From contig JAGBCZ010000011.1 in assembly GCA_017937735.1 (NCBI GenBank), positions 1 through 28,086 of the forward strand: a stretch of DNA of 28,086 nucleotides, in the 5' to 3' direction. The notes beneath the pieces are model-generated. The model made no database searches. It was not told the DNA's origin and saw only the letters and a program-made list of their open reading frames with translations. Below, one piece after another: positions 1 to 5,040 of this stretch. A program made the translations under genes and the position numbers. This DNA is from Alphaproteobacteria bacterium. GTDB lineage: Bacteria; Pseudomonadota; Alphaproteobacteria; Rs-D84. Positions within the stretch are counted from its first letter, which is position 1. Each line of letters starts with the position of its first letter.

Positions 1-260
1 AAAAAACAGAAAGTGTTGGCGTGGGTGACGAATCGGATAACGCATCATACAACCAAGACATAACCATGGATTTACGCATATCTGAACGCAATAACAAACT
101 GATACAAAAAATCAATGCGGCCCTGGACCGAATGGACAAAGGTGAATATGGATACAGCGTTATATCAGGCGATGAAATCGGTTTAAAACGTATGATGGCA
201 CGCCCACTGGCCACCATGACCATCGAAGAACAAGAAGAATATGAAAATCATCGACAATAA
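1..260 (+). CDS. dksA: DksA-family transcription factor, 5' end outside the window
   Basis: DksA enters the secondary channel of RNA polymerase and, with ppGpp, adjusts transcription of ribosomal and amino-acid genes. The frame is open to the left edge, so this is only the C-terminal part. The GTG at 21 is unlikely to be the true start. Visible signatures are D-x-x-D-x-A at codons 27-44 (GDESDNA), the polymerase-contacting tip of the coiled coil, then the helix RNNKLIQKINAALDRMDKG and the globular end GEYGYSVISGDEIGLKRMMA. The usual zinc-finger cysteines are all absent (YGYS instead of YGYC, and none later). Many alphaproteobacterial DksA proteins keep only one cysteine, so this is the end of a known trend. 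A terminator follows directly. Family identity is confident; the true start is not visible. Confidence 0.88.
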   Translation, partial: KTESVGVGDESDNASYNQDITMDLRISERNNKLIQKINAALDRMDKGEYGYSVISGDEIGLKRMMARPLATMTIEEQEEYENHRQ

Positions 261-289
261 AATAGCCGGTATAAACCGGTTATTTTTTT
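261..289 (+). terminator. Rho-independent terminator after dksA
   Basis: A 10-bp stem (AATAGCCGGT / ACCGGTTATT, one G-U pair) closes an ATAA loop and is followed by a T run at 285-289. It starts directly after the dksA stop codon. Confidence 0.85.
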
Positions 290-302
290 GCCCAAACTTT
301 TA

Positions 303-330
303 TTGACAAATGTATTTTATGTATTATATT
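303..330 (+). promoter_or_regulatory. Sigma-70-type promoter for the small membrane protein gene
   Basis: A consensus TTGACA at 303-308 is separated by 16 nt from TATATT at 325-330. The predicted start near 337 leaves a leader of about 16 nt carrying AAGGGC as a ribosome binding site before the ATG at 353. Confidence 0.75.
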
Positions 331-352
331 GTAAAAAACAAGGGCAACTATT

Positions 353-601
353 ATGAGTACAGAAAACAAAAATGATCTTTTTAATTTTAGGGAAATTATA
401 TACCTTTTATATAATGGAATGGCCACAGGTCAAATAATACACGGTTCAAAAGATATGATCCAAAATGGTTACGACAAAGATAAACTTATTATTTTGCTTA
501 TGTGGATACTAATGTTTGCTTTTTCCGCAGAACGCCTGTATCATGCATACAAATCCAACAAAGATAACCAAGAAAATCAAAACAATCTAAAACAACGATA
601 A
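353..601 (+). CDS. Small hypothetical inner-membrane protein (82 aa)
   Basis: I do not recognise a family. The protein has a polar N-terminus, one clear hydrophobic segment at about residues 45-62 (LIILLMWILMFAFSAERLY) and a strongly polar, Asn/Lys/Gln-rich tail, so a single-pass membrane protein is likely. A good promoter lies upstream, AAGGGC sits about 9 nt before the ATG, and a terminator follows the stop, so this is a self-contained monocistronic gene. Those signals are the main reason to believe it is expressed. It is flanked by dksA and tatA, which give no hint of function. Confidence 0.65.
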   Translation: MSTENKNDLFNFREIIYLLYNGMATGQIIHGSKDMIQNGYDKDKLIILLMWILMFAFSAERLYHAYKSNKDNQENQNNLKQR

Positions 602-630
602 AAAACCCGCCATACGGCGGGAATTTTTTA
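599..630. terminator. Bidirectional terminator shared by the 353-601 gene and tatA
   Basis: CCCGCC (606-611) pairs with GGCGGG (616-621) around ATAC. An A run lies on the left and a T run on the right, so both converging transcripts end here. A nearly identical terminator lies at 3791-3812. Confidence 0.85.
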
Positions 631-834
631 TTTCTTTTTTGTAACCTTTTTTACAGGCGCTTTCTTAGCCGTTGTCTTTTTCGCAGGCTGTTTTTCTTCC
701 TTAATTTCTTTTTTAAAGATATTCAGTCCATCTGCCAGATTTTTCATCATACCTGGAATCTTGTTTGAACCGAACAAGATAACAACCAAAACAACGATTA
801 CTAATATTTCTGCCCATCCAAAACGTCCAAACAT
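628..834 (-). CDS. tatA: Twin-arginine translocase subunit TatA/E
   Basis: TatA forms the size-adaptable pore through which the Tat pathway exports folded proteins across the inner membrane. The 68-residue protein shows the family plan: an N-terminal transmembrane helix (residues about 5-20) with the early WAEI motif, the F21-G22 hinge, an amphipathic helix (KIPGMMKNLADGLNIFKKEI) and a Lys-rich cytoplasmic tail. Length is normal for TatA. It lies 18 nt downstream of the SPOR gene and probably shares its promoter. In many alphaproteobacteria a SPOR gene stands upstream of a tatABC cluster; here tatB and tatC do not follow, so they must be elsewhere or the system is reduced. Identity is confident. 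Confidence 0.93.
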   Translation of the reverse strand: MFGRFGWAEILVIVVLVVILFGSNKIPGMMKNLADGLNIFKKEIKEEKQPAKKTTAKKAPVKKVTKKK

Positions 835-852
835 ATTTATCCCCTTTTTATA

Positions 853-1611
853 TTATTTTGTTACATAACAATCCAATCCATCTGCCTTGGCGTTACGGCA
901 AAAACCATTTGCATCCGCAGATGTATTAAATCCGACACGCAATCTGTATGTTGTTGTACCGTTTTTCAATTGTGCCGCCAAGACAACAAATTTTTGTCCG
1001 CTAAACAAACTTGGGTGTGCAGCAATCAATTTACGTTGTCCTGCTTCGGCCAATGCACGTGTACTGTACGAACCCAACTGTGCATACCAGGCAAATGTTG
1101 TTGCTGGCGCAGTCTTTTTTGCCACAGGTTTGGGCTGTGGTTTTGCGGCAGGCTTCGCCGCAGGCTTTGGCGCTGTTGCCTTGGCTGGTTGGAATTTTAC
1201 TTCTTTTCTATCTTCTACAACGCGAACAGGAATTGCTGGTTCTGCCTTTGGTTGTTCAACCACCGGCGCTGGCGCAGGTTGTGGTTTTGGTTGCGCCACA
1301 GGCTTTTGTTCTGGTTGTGGTTTTACTGGTTGCGTTTTTACAGGTGGCATTACGTTCATATCCACAGGCGCCCCCTGATCATCAACAACCATTACAGGCG
1401 CATCTAAATCAACCTCTATTGAAGATGTAGATTCACCACCGATTGAACGAATAATTATATAAGATGCCAACACGATAATAACCAGCCCCAACGATAACAA
1501 CAGCCACGGTTTCTTTGGACGTGGCGCAGTAAACGCAGGCACTTCTGGTAATGTGTCCATTGTATCATTATCGTCTAAATCTAATAAATCCAAGTTGTTA
1601 TCTTCGTTCAT
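853..1611 (-). CDS. Membrane-anchored SPOR-domain protein
   Basis: SPOR domains bind glycan strands lacking stem peptides and recruit proteins to the division septum. The 252-residue protein has an acidic cytoplasmic N-terminus, one transmembrane helix (about 36-55), a long Pro/Lys/Ala/Gln-rich periplasmic linker (about 85-170) and a C-terminal SPOR domain (about 173-252) beginning WYAQLGSYSTRALAEAGQ and containing YRLRVGFNTSADANGFC. This is an FtsN-like layout, but no FtsN-specific motif is clear enough to name it. The ATG has a strong AGGAGG site 9 nt upstream and an extended -10 promoter before that. tatA follows 18 nt later. The low-complexity linker creates long spurious frames on the opposite strand. 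Confidence 0.88.
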   Translation of the reverse strand: MNEDNNLDLLDLDDNDTMDTLPEVPAFTAPRPKKPWLLLSLGLVIIVLASYIIIRSIGGESTSSIEVDLDAPVMVVDDQGAPVDMNVMPPVKTQPVKPQPEQKPVAQPKPQPAPAPVVEQPKAEPAIPVRVVEDRKEVKFQPAKATAPKPAAKPAAKPQPKPVAKKTAPATTFAWYAQLGSYSTRALAEAGQRKLIAAHPSLFSGQKFVVLAAQLKNGTTTYRLRVGFNTSADANGFCRNAKADGLDCYVTK

Positions 1612-1644
1612 TTGGCAATTCCTCCTGTAAATTCATATATGCTA

Positions 1645-1673
1645 ATTATATCATAAAAATATCGAATAACCAA
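1645..1673 (-). promoter_or_regulatory. Extended -10 promoter for the SPOR-tatA operon
   Basis: On the minus strand TTGGTT (1673-1668) is followed after 17 nt by TATAAT (1650-1645), preceded by TGA to form TGnTATAAT. The strong AGGAGG ribosome site and the ATG at 1611 lie downstream. Confidence 0.75.
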
Positions 1674-1690
1674 ACGTATATAAACAAAAT

Positions 1691-1834
1691 TTATTTGGGC
1701 ATATTACCAAAATTTGGTGGCACAATCAGTTTATGATTTTCTGCAACAATTGGTTCAACTTCGCACTTTTTCACACACCCTGAAACAATCATCGGTGTCA
1801 GAACCAGCGCAATTAAAAATAGTGTTTTTTTCAT
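1691..1834 (-). CDS. Small outer-membrane lipoprotein resembling a minimal BamC/BamF (DUF3035-like), 47 aa
   Basis: This short gene lies downstream of thrS. The translation starts MKKTLFLIALVLTPMIVSGC, a lipoprotein signal peptide with lipobox VSGC, so Cys20 would be lipidated. The mature part is only 28 residues and contains HKLIVPPNFGNMP. That resembles the conserved hydrophobic-PP-[DN]-[FL]-x-x-x-P motif of alphaproteobacterial DUF3035/BamF lipoproteins and of the unstructured N-terminus of BamC that binds BamD. AAAGGAAG lies 5 nt before the ATG. A hairpin (1856-1881) separates it from thrS 51 nt upstream, so it is probably cotranscribed. The lipoprotein call is firm. The Bam link rests on one short motif and is tentative. 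Confidence 0.72.
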   Translation of the reverse strand: MKKTLFLIALVLTPMIVSGCVKKCEVEPIVAENHKLIVPPNFGNMPK

Positions 1835-1855
1835 ATTACTTCCTTTCTTTTGTTT

Positions 1856-1881
1856 TATGGGGCAGATTGCCCTGCCCCATA
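1856..1881 (-). other. Intercistronic hairpin between thrS and the lipoprotein gene
   Basis: A perfect 10-bp inverted repeat (TATGGGGCAG / CTGCCCCATA) with a 6-nt loop starts just after the thrS stop. No T run follows in the minus direction; the next bases are A-rich and lead into the next ribosome site. It may be an RNA-processing or stabilising hairpin, or a partial attenuator, rather than a full terminator. Confidence 0.6.
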
Positions 1882-1885
1882 AATC

Positions 1886-3619
1886 TTACAATGGCATCTT
1901 TATTGCATCTTGCATCATTTGAACAAAATCGGACAGCTGTATCGTTTCCTGTTTCTGTTCCCCAAGTCTGCGCAAAGTAACCGTTTTATCCGCCATTTCT
2001 TTTTCACCAACAACCGCAACAATCGGCGTTTTTGCCAATGACAGTTCACGAATTTTATAGTTTACTTTTTCATCACGCAAATCTGCACGTGTGTTTACGC
2101 CAACACTGCGCAGTGCAGACACAACTTCGTTTGCATAATCTGCATGTTTTTCAGAAATTGGTGTGACAACAACAGGTTCTGGCGACAACCACAATGGCAA
2201 ATGCCCACCCGTTGATTCCAGCAATACGCCCATGAATCGTTCAATTGATCCTAACAAGGCACGATGCAACATAATTGGACGATGTTTTTCACCATCTTCA
2301 CCAACGTATGATAAATCGAATCGTTCTGGCAGATTCATATCCAACTGCACGGTACCACATTGCCATACACGCCCCATTGAATCTTTCAGATAATTATCAA
2401 TTTTTGGTCCATAGAACGCCGCATCACCTTCGGCAATTTCATATTCGATTCCATTTGCATCCAGTGCGTGTTTCAATGCACCTTCGGCCTTGTCCCAGAC
2501 TTCATCAGAACCAATACGGAATTCAGAATTTTTACGGGTTGCCAGTTTCATAGAAATCTTATCAAAACCAAACTTGCCATAAATATCTTTGATAAAGCGC
2601 AAGATTTTTACAACTTCTTCTTCCAGTTGTTCTTCGGTACAGAAAATATGTGCATCATCTTGGGTAAATTCGCGTACACGCATCAATCCGGACAAACCGC
2701 CTGCTGCTTCATAACGATTAACCTTGCCAAATTCTGCCAGATATAATGGCAAATCTTTATATGATTTAATACCGTGACCGAACACCAACATACCACCTGG
2801 ACATGACATTGGCTTTATACAGAACACCTTGCCATCTTGGGTTTTACCGGAATAATTATGTTCACCATATTTTGCCCAGTGTCCAGATCTTTCCCACAGA
2901 CATCTATCCATAACAGATGGCGTAGAAATTTCCAAATATCCAGCCCGTTCTTGGCGTGCACGTAAATATTCAATCAACTTGCGATAGATTTTATATCCCT
3001 TGTCATGCCAGAACACAGAACCTGGCGCATATTCTGGTTCAAAATGGAACAAGTCCATATCTTTACCCAGTTTTCTGTTATCACGTGCTGCGGCTTCTTC
3101 TTGCATTTTCAAGAACGCATCCAATTCTTCTTTGCTTGCAAACGCATCAACATAGATACGTTGCAACATTTTATTTTTTGCATCCCCCTTCCAGTATGCG
3201 CCTGCGACACTGCGGATTTTAAACGCATCCCGTGGCAAATCCTTGGAACTTTCCACATGTGGACCACGACACAAGTCAACAAATTCACGGAAAGTATAAA
3301 TCGACAATGCTTCGCCCGCAGCATCATATTCATTTAACCATTCCATTTTATATGGCTGAGATGTGAATATTTCTTTGGCCTCGTCCAAACTGACATTTCT
3401 TTGTTCAAAGCGACCATTGGACTTAATCAAATCACGCATTTCTTTTTCGATTTTTGCAAAATCTTCTTCGGAAAAGCGATATTCTGTATCAAAGTCATAA
3501 TAGAAACCATTTTCAATTGCTGGCCCCCCTGCGAATTTAACATCAGGGTGCAATTTTTTAACCGCTGCCGCCATAACGTGTGCCAACGAATGACGAACGA
3601 TTTCAATATCATAAGACAT
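1886..3619 (-). CDS. thrS: Threonine--tRNA ligase, form lacking the N-terminal TGS domain
   Basis: ThrRS attaches threonine to tRNA-Thr and edits mischarged Ser-tRNA-Thr. The 577-residue protein carries the editing domain (H10-x3-H14 in RHSLAHVMAAAV; C117 and H121 in DLCRGPH), the class II catalytic core with zinc ligands C273 (MSCPGG), H324 (DDAHIF) and H452 (MLHRALL), and the anticodon-binding domain (about 480-577). Typical ThrRS is about 640 residues and begins with a TGS domain of about 60 residues, which is missing. The frame continues upstream to a TTG at 3691, but that stretch is not TGS-like and overlaps the leader structures. The ATG at 3619 has AAAGG 8 nt upstream. A threonine-codon leader precedes the gene, suggesting control by charged tRNA-Thr. 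Confidence 0.96.
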   Translation of the reverse strand: MSYDIEIVRHSLAHVMAAAVKKLHPDVKFAGGPAIENGFYYDFDTEYRFSEEDFAKIEKEMRDLIKSNGRFEQRNVSLDEAKEIFTSQPYKMEWLNEYDAAGEALSIYTFREFVDLCRGPHVESSKDLPRDAFKIRSVAGAYWKGDAKNKMLQRIYVDAFASKEELDAFLKMQEEAAARDNRKLGKDMDLFHFEPEYAPGSVFWHDKGYKIYRKLIEYLRARQERAGYLEISTPSVMDRCLWERSGHWAKYGEHNYSGKTQDGKVFCIKPMSCPGGMLVFGHGIKSYKDLPLYLAEFGKVNRYEAAGGLSGLMRVREFTQDDAHIFCTEEQLEEEVVKILRFIKDIYGKFGFDKISMKLATRKNSEFRIGSDEVWDKAEGALKHALDANGIEYEIAEGDAAFYGPKIDNYLKDSMGRVWQCGTVQLDMNLPERFDLSYVGEDGEKHRPIMLHRALLGSIERFMGVLLESTGGHLPLWLSPEPVVVTPISEKHADYANEVVSALRSVGVNTRADLRDEKVNYKIRELSLAKTPIVAVVGEKEMADKTVTLRRLGEQKQETIQLSDFVQMMQDAIKMPL

Positions 3620-3697
3620 AATAATAACCTTTACTTTTTTAAATTTAATTTTTAACTGATTTATTATAGAAATTTGTGCGGACCACCGCAATAGAAA
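3620..3697 (-). promoter_or_regulatory. thrS leader region with hairpin and possible SD-sequestering pairing
   Basis: Between leader-peptide stop and thrS start, a GC hairpin TGCGG-TGGT-CCGCA lies at 3690-3677. A second hairpin, CCCC-TTT-GGGG at 3714-3704, overlaps the end of the leader peptide. The sequence AGTAAAG at 3635-3629, which includes the thrS ribosome site, is perfectly complementary over 7 nt to CTTTACT at 3734-3728, at the start of the threonine codons. No T run follows either hairpin, so control of translation fits better than transcription termination. This structural reading is by eye only. Confidence 0.45.
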
Positions 3698-3754
3698 TTA
3701 CACCCCCAAAGGGGTTGTTGTAGTTGTAGTAAAGATAAATTTAAATAAATTCAT
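3698..3754 (-). CDS. Threonine-rich leader peptide upstream of thrS (18 aa)
   Basis: An ATG-started minus-strand frame encodes MNLFKFIFTTTTTTPLGV and then TAA. Six consecutive threonine codons use three different triplets (ACT ACA ACT ACA ACA ACC), so this is not a simple triplet repeat. It lies between a strong promoter and thrS. This is the arrangement of amino-acid leader peptides such as thrL, where ribosome stalling on codons for a scarce amino acid switches RNA folding. Finding it before the enzyme that charges tRNA-Thr is strong circumstantial evidence. The ATG falls at the predicted transcription start (about 3754-3755) and no good ribosome site precedes it, so it may be translated from a leaderless transcript. 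Expression is not shown by the sequence. Confidence 0.68.
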   Translation of the reverse strand: MNLFKFIFTTTTTTPLGV

Positions 3755-3761
3755 ATCTTAT

Positions 3762-3790
3762 ATAGTATTACCACATGATATAAATGTCAA
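3762..3790 (-). promoter_or_regulatory. Promoter for the thrS leader and thrS
   Basis: A consensus TTGACA (3790-3785) is separated by 17 nt from TACTAT (3767-3762) on the minus strand. The predicted start falls at about 3755, against the leader peptide ATG. The -35 box directly abuts the T run of the upstream terminator. Confidence 0.75.
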
Positions 3791-3813
3791 TAAAAAACCC
3801 GCCATACGGCGGA
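3791..3813 (-). terminator. Terminator at the end of the gltX/hemolysin-III-like/DUF559 transcription unit
   Basis: CCGCC/GGCGG (3799-3803 and 3808-3812) close an ATAC loop, with a T run following on the minus strand. The core is nearly identical to the terminator at 599-621. It probably belonged to the hemolysin-III-like gene before the DUF559 unit was inserted. Confidence 0.75.
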
Positions 3814-3821
3814 TTTTATGC

Positions 3822-3849
3822 TATTTATCCAAAATACATCCAAACAAAA
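3822..3849. repeat. Direct repeat, distal copy (28 bp), matching the 3' end of the 4303-5040 gene
   Basis: This 28-nt segment matches 4304-4331 with one mismatch (A against G at the fifteenth base). The proximal copy encodes the last residues of the hemolysin-III-like protein (GCILDK) and its stop codon. The two copies flank the DUF559 gene and its palindromes, as expected of a target duplication. The distal copy runs into the native terminator. Confidence 0.8.
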
Positions 3850-3860
3850 ACACACCGTAA

Positions 3861-3907
3861 AATTCCCCTCCTTGGGAGGGGTGGTGGCTATGCCACCGGG
3901 GAGGGTT
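3861..3907. repeat. Palindromic inverted terminal repeat at the 3' side of the DUF559 gene
   Basis: The repeat has three parts: AATTCCCCTCC followed by its near complement GGGAGGGGTG; a small hairpin GTGGC-TAT-GCCAC; and CGGGGAGGGTT. The reverse complement of 4259-4303 has the same outer parts but a different central hairpin (CCCGTAGGG). The last codons and TAG stop of the DUF559 gene lie inside this repeat. Confidence 0.8.
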
Positions 3908-4256
3908 TAAGTTTCTCAATATTAAACCGTATCCACTCTAACACCCGTGGCATATCTTGTTTTACATCTTTATCTTCTATTCTCAATACGGTTATACCAA
4001 TTGAACGCATATATTCATCACGACCAACATCATATTCATATTTATCATCATGCGAAGAACCGTCAACCTCAACAACTAGTTTTAATTCCTTGCAATAAAA
4101 ATCAGCAATATAATTCCCTATTGGTTTTTGTTTAGTAAATTTTACCCCCAATGCAGAACGTTTTAATTCGTTCCACAATAACACTTCTGACAAAACACCC
4201 GCATGACGATTCATACGGGCAAAAACATTTAATTTTTTGTCATAAAGTTCAACCAT
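3888..4256 (-). CDS. DUF559 domain protein, Vsr/PD-(D/E)XK-like endonuclease fold
   Basis: The 122-residue protein matches the DUF559 pattern: SEVLLWNELKRSALGVKF, then KQKPIGNYIADFYCKELKLV, then VEVDGSSHDD. The likely catalytic residues are E24, D52 and E63/D65, as in very-short-patch-repair-like nucleases. The biochemical role of DUF559 proteins is not established. The gene is tightly enclosed by inverted palindromic repeats. The right repeat supplies GGGGAGGG as a ribosome site just before the ATG, and the left repeat supplies the last residues (KPSPVA) and stop. With the flanking 28-bp direct repeats this looks like a compact gene-carrying mobile unit. Family call confident; mobility inferred. 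Confidence 0.86.
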   Translation of the reverse strand: MVELYDKKLNVFARMNRHAGVLSEVLLWNELKRSALGVKFTKQKPIGNYIADFYCKELKLVVEVDGSSHDDKYEYDVGRDEYMRSIGITVLRIEDKDVKQDMPRVLEWIRFNIEKLKPSPVA

Positions 4257-4258
4257 TA

Positions 4259-4303
4259 AATAACCCTCCCCGCCCTACGGGCACCCCTCCTTGGGAGGGG
4301 AAT
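4259..4303. repeat. Palindromic inverted terminal repeat at the 5' side of the DUF559 gene
   Basis: This is the inverted partner of 3861-3907, reading AACCCTCCCCG, central hairpin CCCTACGGG, then CACCCCTCCTTGGGAGGGG and AATT. On the minus strand it places CGGGGAGGG about 10 nt before the DUF559 ATG. Its outer edge touches the stop codon of the hemolysin-III-like gene. Confidence 0.8.
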
Positions 4304-5040
4304 TATTTATCCAAAATGCATCCAAACAAAACAGCGAAAAAGAAGCACACACTGCCACCTATTACAAACAGGTGCCAAATACCATGCGAAAACTTCATAC
4401 GCCGCCATAAATAAAATGTTACACCAATCGTATACGACAGACCACCCGCCAATATAAACCACAGACCACGAATTGGAATATTACGTATCATCGCAGGCAA
4501 TATAAACAACAACGTCCACCCCATCGCAACATATAAGGCAACCATCCAACGTGGCTGTTGCTTTGGATTTTTAATCTTCATATATGAACCGAACAGAACA
4601 ATCCCCCACAAAATTGCAAACACAATCCAACCAATCAACCCACGCAGATTAACCAATAAAAACGGGGTGTATGTTCCTGCAATCAGCGCATAAATTGCAA
4701 CACTGTCCCACACTTCAAAAAAGCATTCATGTTTTTTACCAATTGTCGCATGACACATTGTTGAACCAAAATACAATGTAATCATTGTAACGCCAAAAAT
4801 CGCACACGATACAATTGCCCATGCGTCACCTTTAATCCCTGCGAACACAACCAACAGTGTCAACGCAGCAATTGCAAGTCCGATACCAATACCATGCGTT
4901 AATATATTAACTATTTCTTCTGATTTTGTACTCGGCTTTTCCCAACGGAACAACCCAGTTGCACGCAAGACCTTTAATAATTGTGATGCATGACTATCTT
5001 TTTTTACCGCTTTGATTCTTGCTTTTTTTGTCTGCGTCAT
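4303..5040 (-). CDS. Hemolysin III family (YqfA/PAQR-like) seven-helix membrane protein
   Basis: Members are seven-helix inner-membrane proteins related to eukaryotic PAQR receptors. The haemolytic activity that named them is poorly supported for most. The 245-residue protein has a basic N-terminal extension of about 40 residues, then the family start EEIVNILTHGIGIGLA, STMCHATIGKKHECFFEVWD after the second helix, ALIAGTYTPFLLV, and the C-terminal KFSHGIWHLFVIGGSVCFFF. The conserved histidines are the presumed metal ligands. Its ATG overlaps the gltX TGA by 4 nt (ATGA), indicating translational coupling. Its final codons belong to a 28-bp sequence repeated beyond the DUF559 gene. Family identity is confident, function is not. 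Confidence 0.86.
   Translation of the reverse strand: MTQTKKARIKAVKKDSHASQLLKVLRATGLFRWEKPSTKSEEIVNILTHGIGIGLAIAALTLLVVFAGIKGDAWAIVSCAIFGVTMITLYFGSTMCHATIGKKHECFFEVWDSVAIYALIAGTYTPFLLVNLRGLIGWIVFAILWGIVLFGSYMKIKNPKQQPRWMVALYVAMGWTLLFILPAMIRNIPIRGLWFILAGGLSYTIGVTFYLWRRMKFSHGIWHLFVIGGSVCFFFAVLFGCILDK
4304..4331. repeat. Direct repeat, proximal copy (28 bp), inside the end of the hemolysin-III-like gene
   Basis: This is the partner of 3822-3849, with one mismatch. It covers the stop codon and last codons of the 4303-5040 gene and touches the outer edge of the right palindrome of the DUF559 unit. Confidence 0.8.

Noticed and set aside
887..1430. Several long plus-strand frames opposite the SPOR gene
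   Set aside because: They mirror the Pro/Lys/Ala/Gln-rich linker, give Cys/Phe/Trp-rich or Val/Leu-rich low-complexity products, and lack ribosome sites.
3677..3690. Anticodon-arm mimic of tRNA-Thr (loop containing GGT) as in the E. coli thrS operator
   Set aside because: The loop is only four bases on a short stem, unlike a seven-base anticodon loop, and the protein lacks the TGS domain. The leader peptide explains the region better.
3620..3691. Upstream TTG start for thrS adding 24 residues
   Set aside because: The extra residues overlap the leader hairpin, are not TGS-like, and the ATG at 3619 has a good ribosome site.
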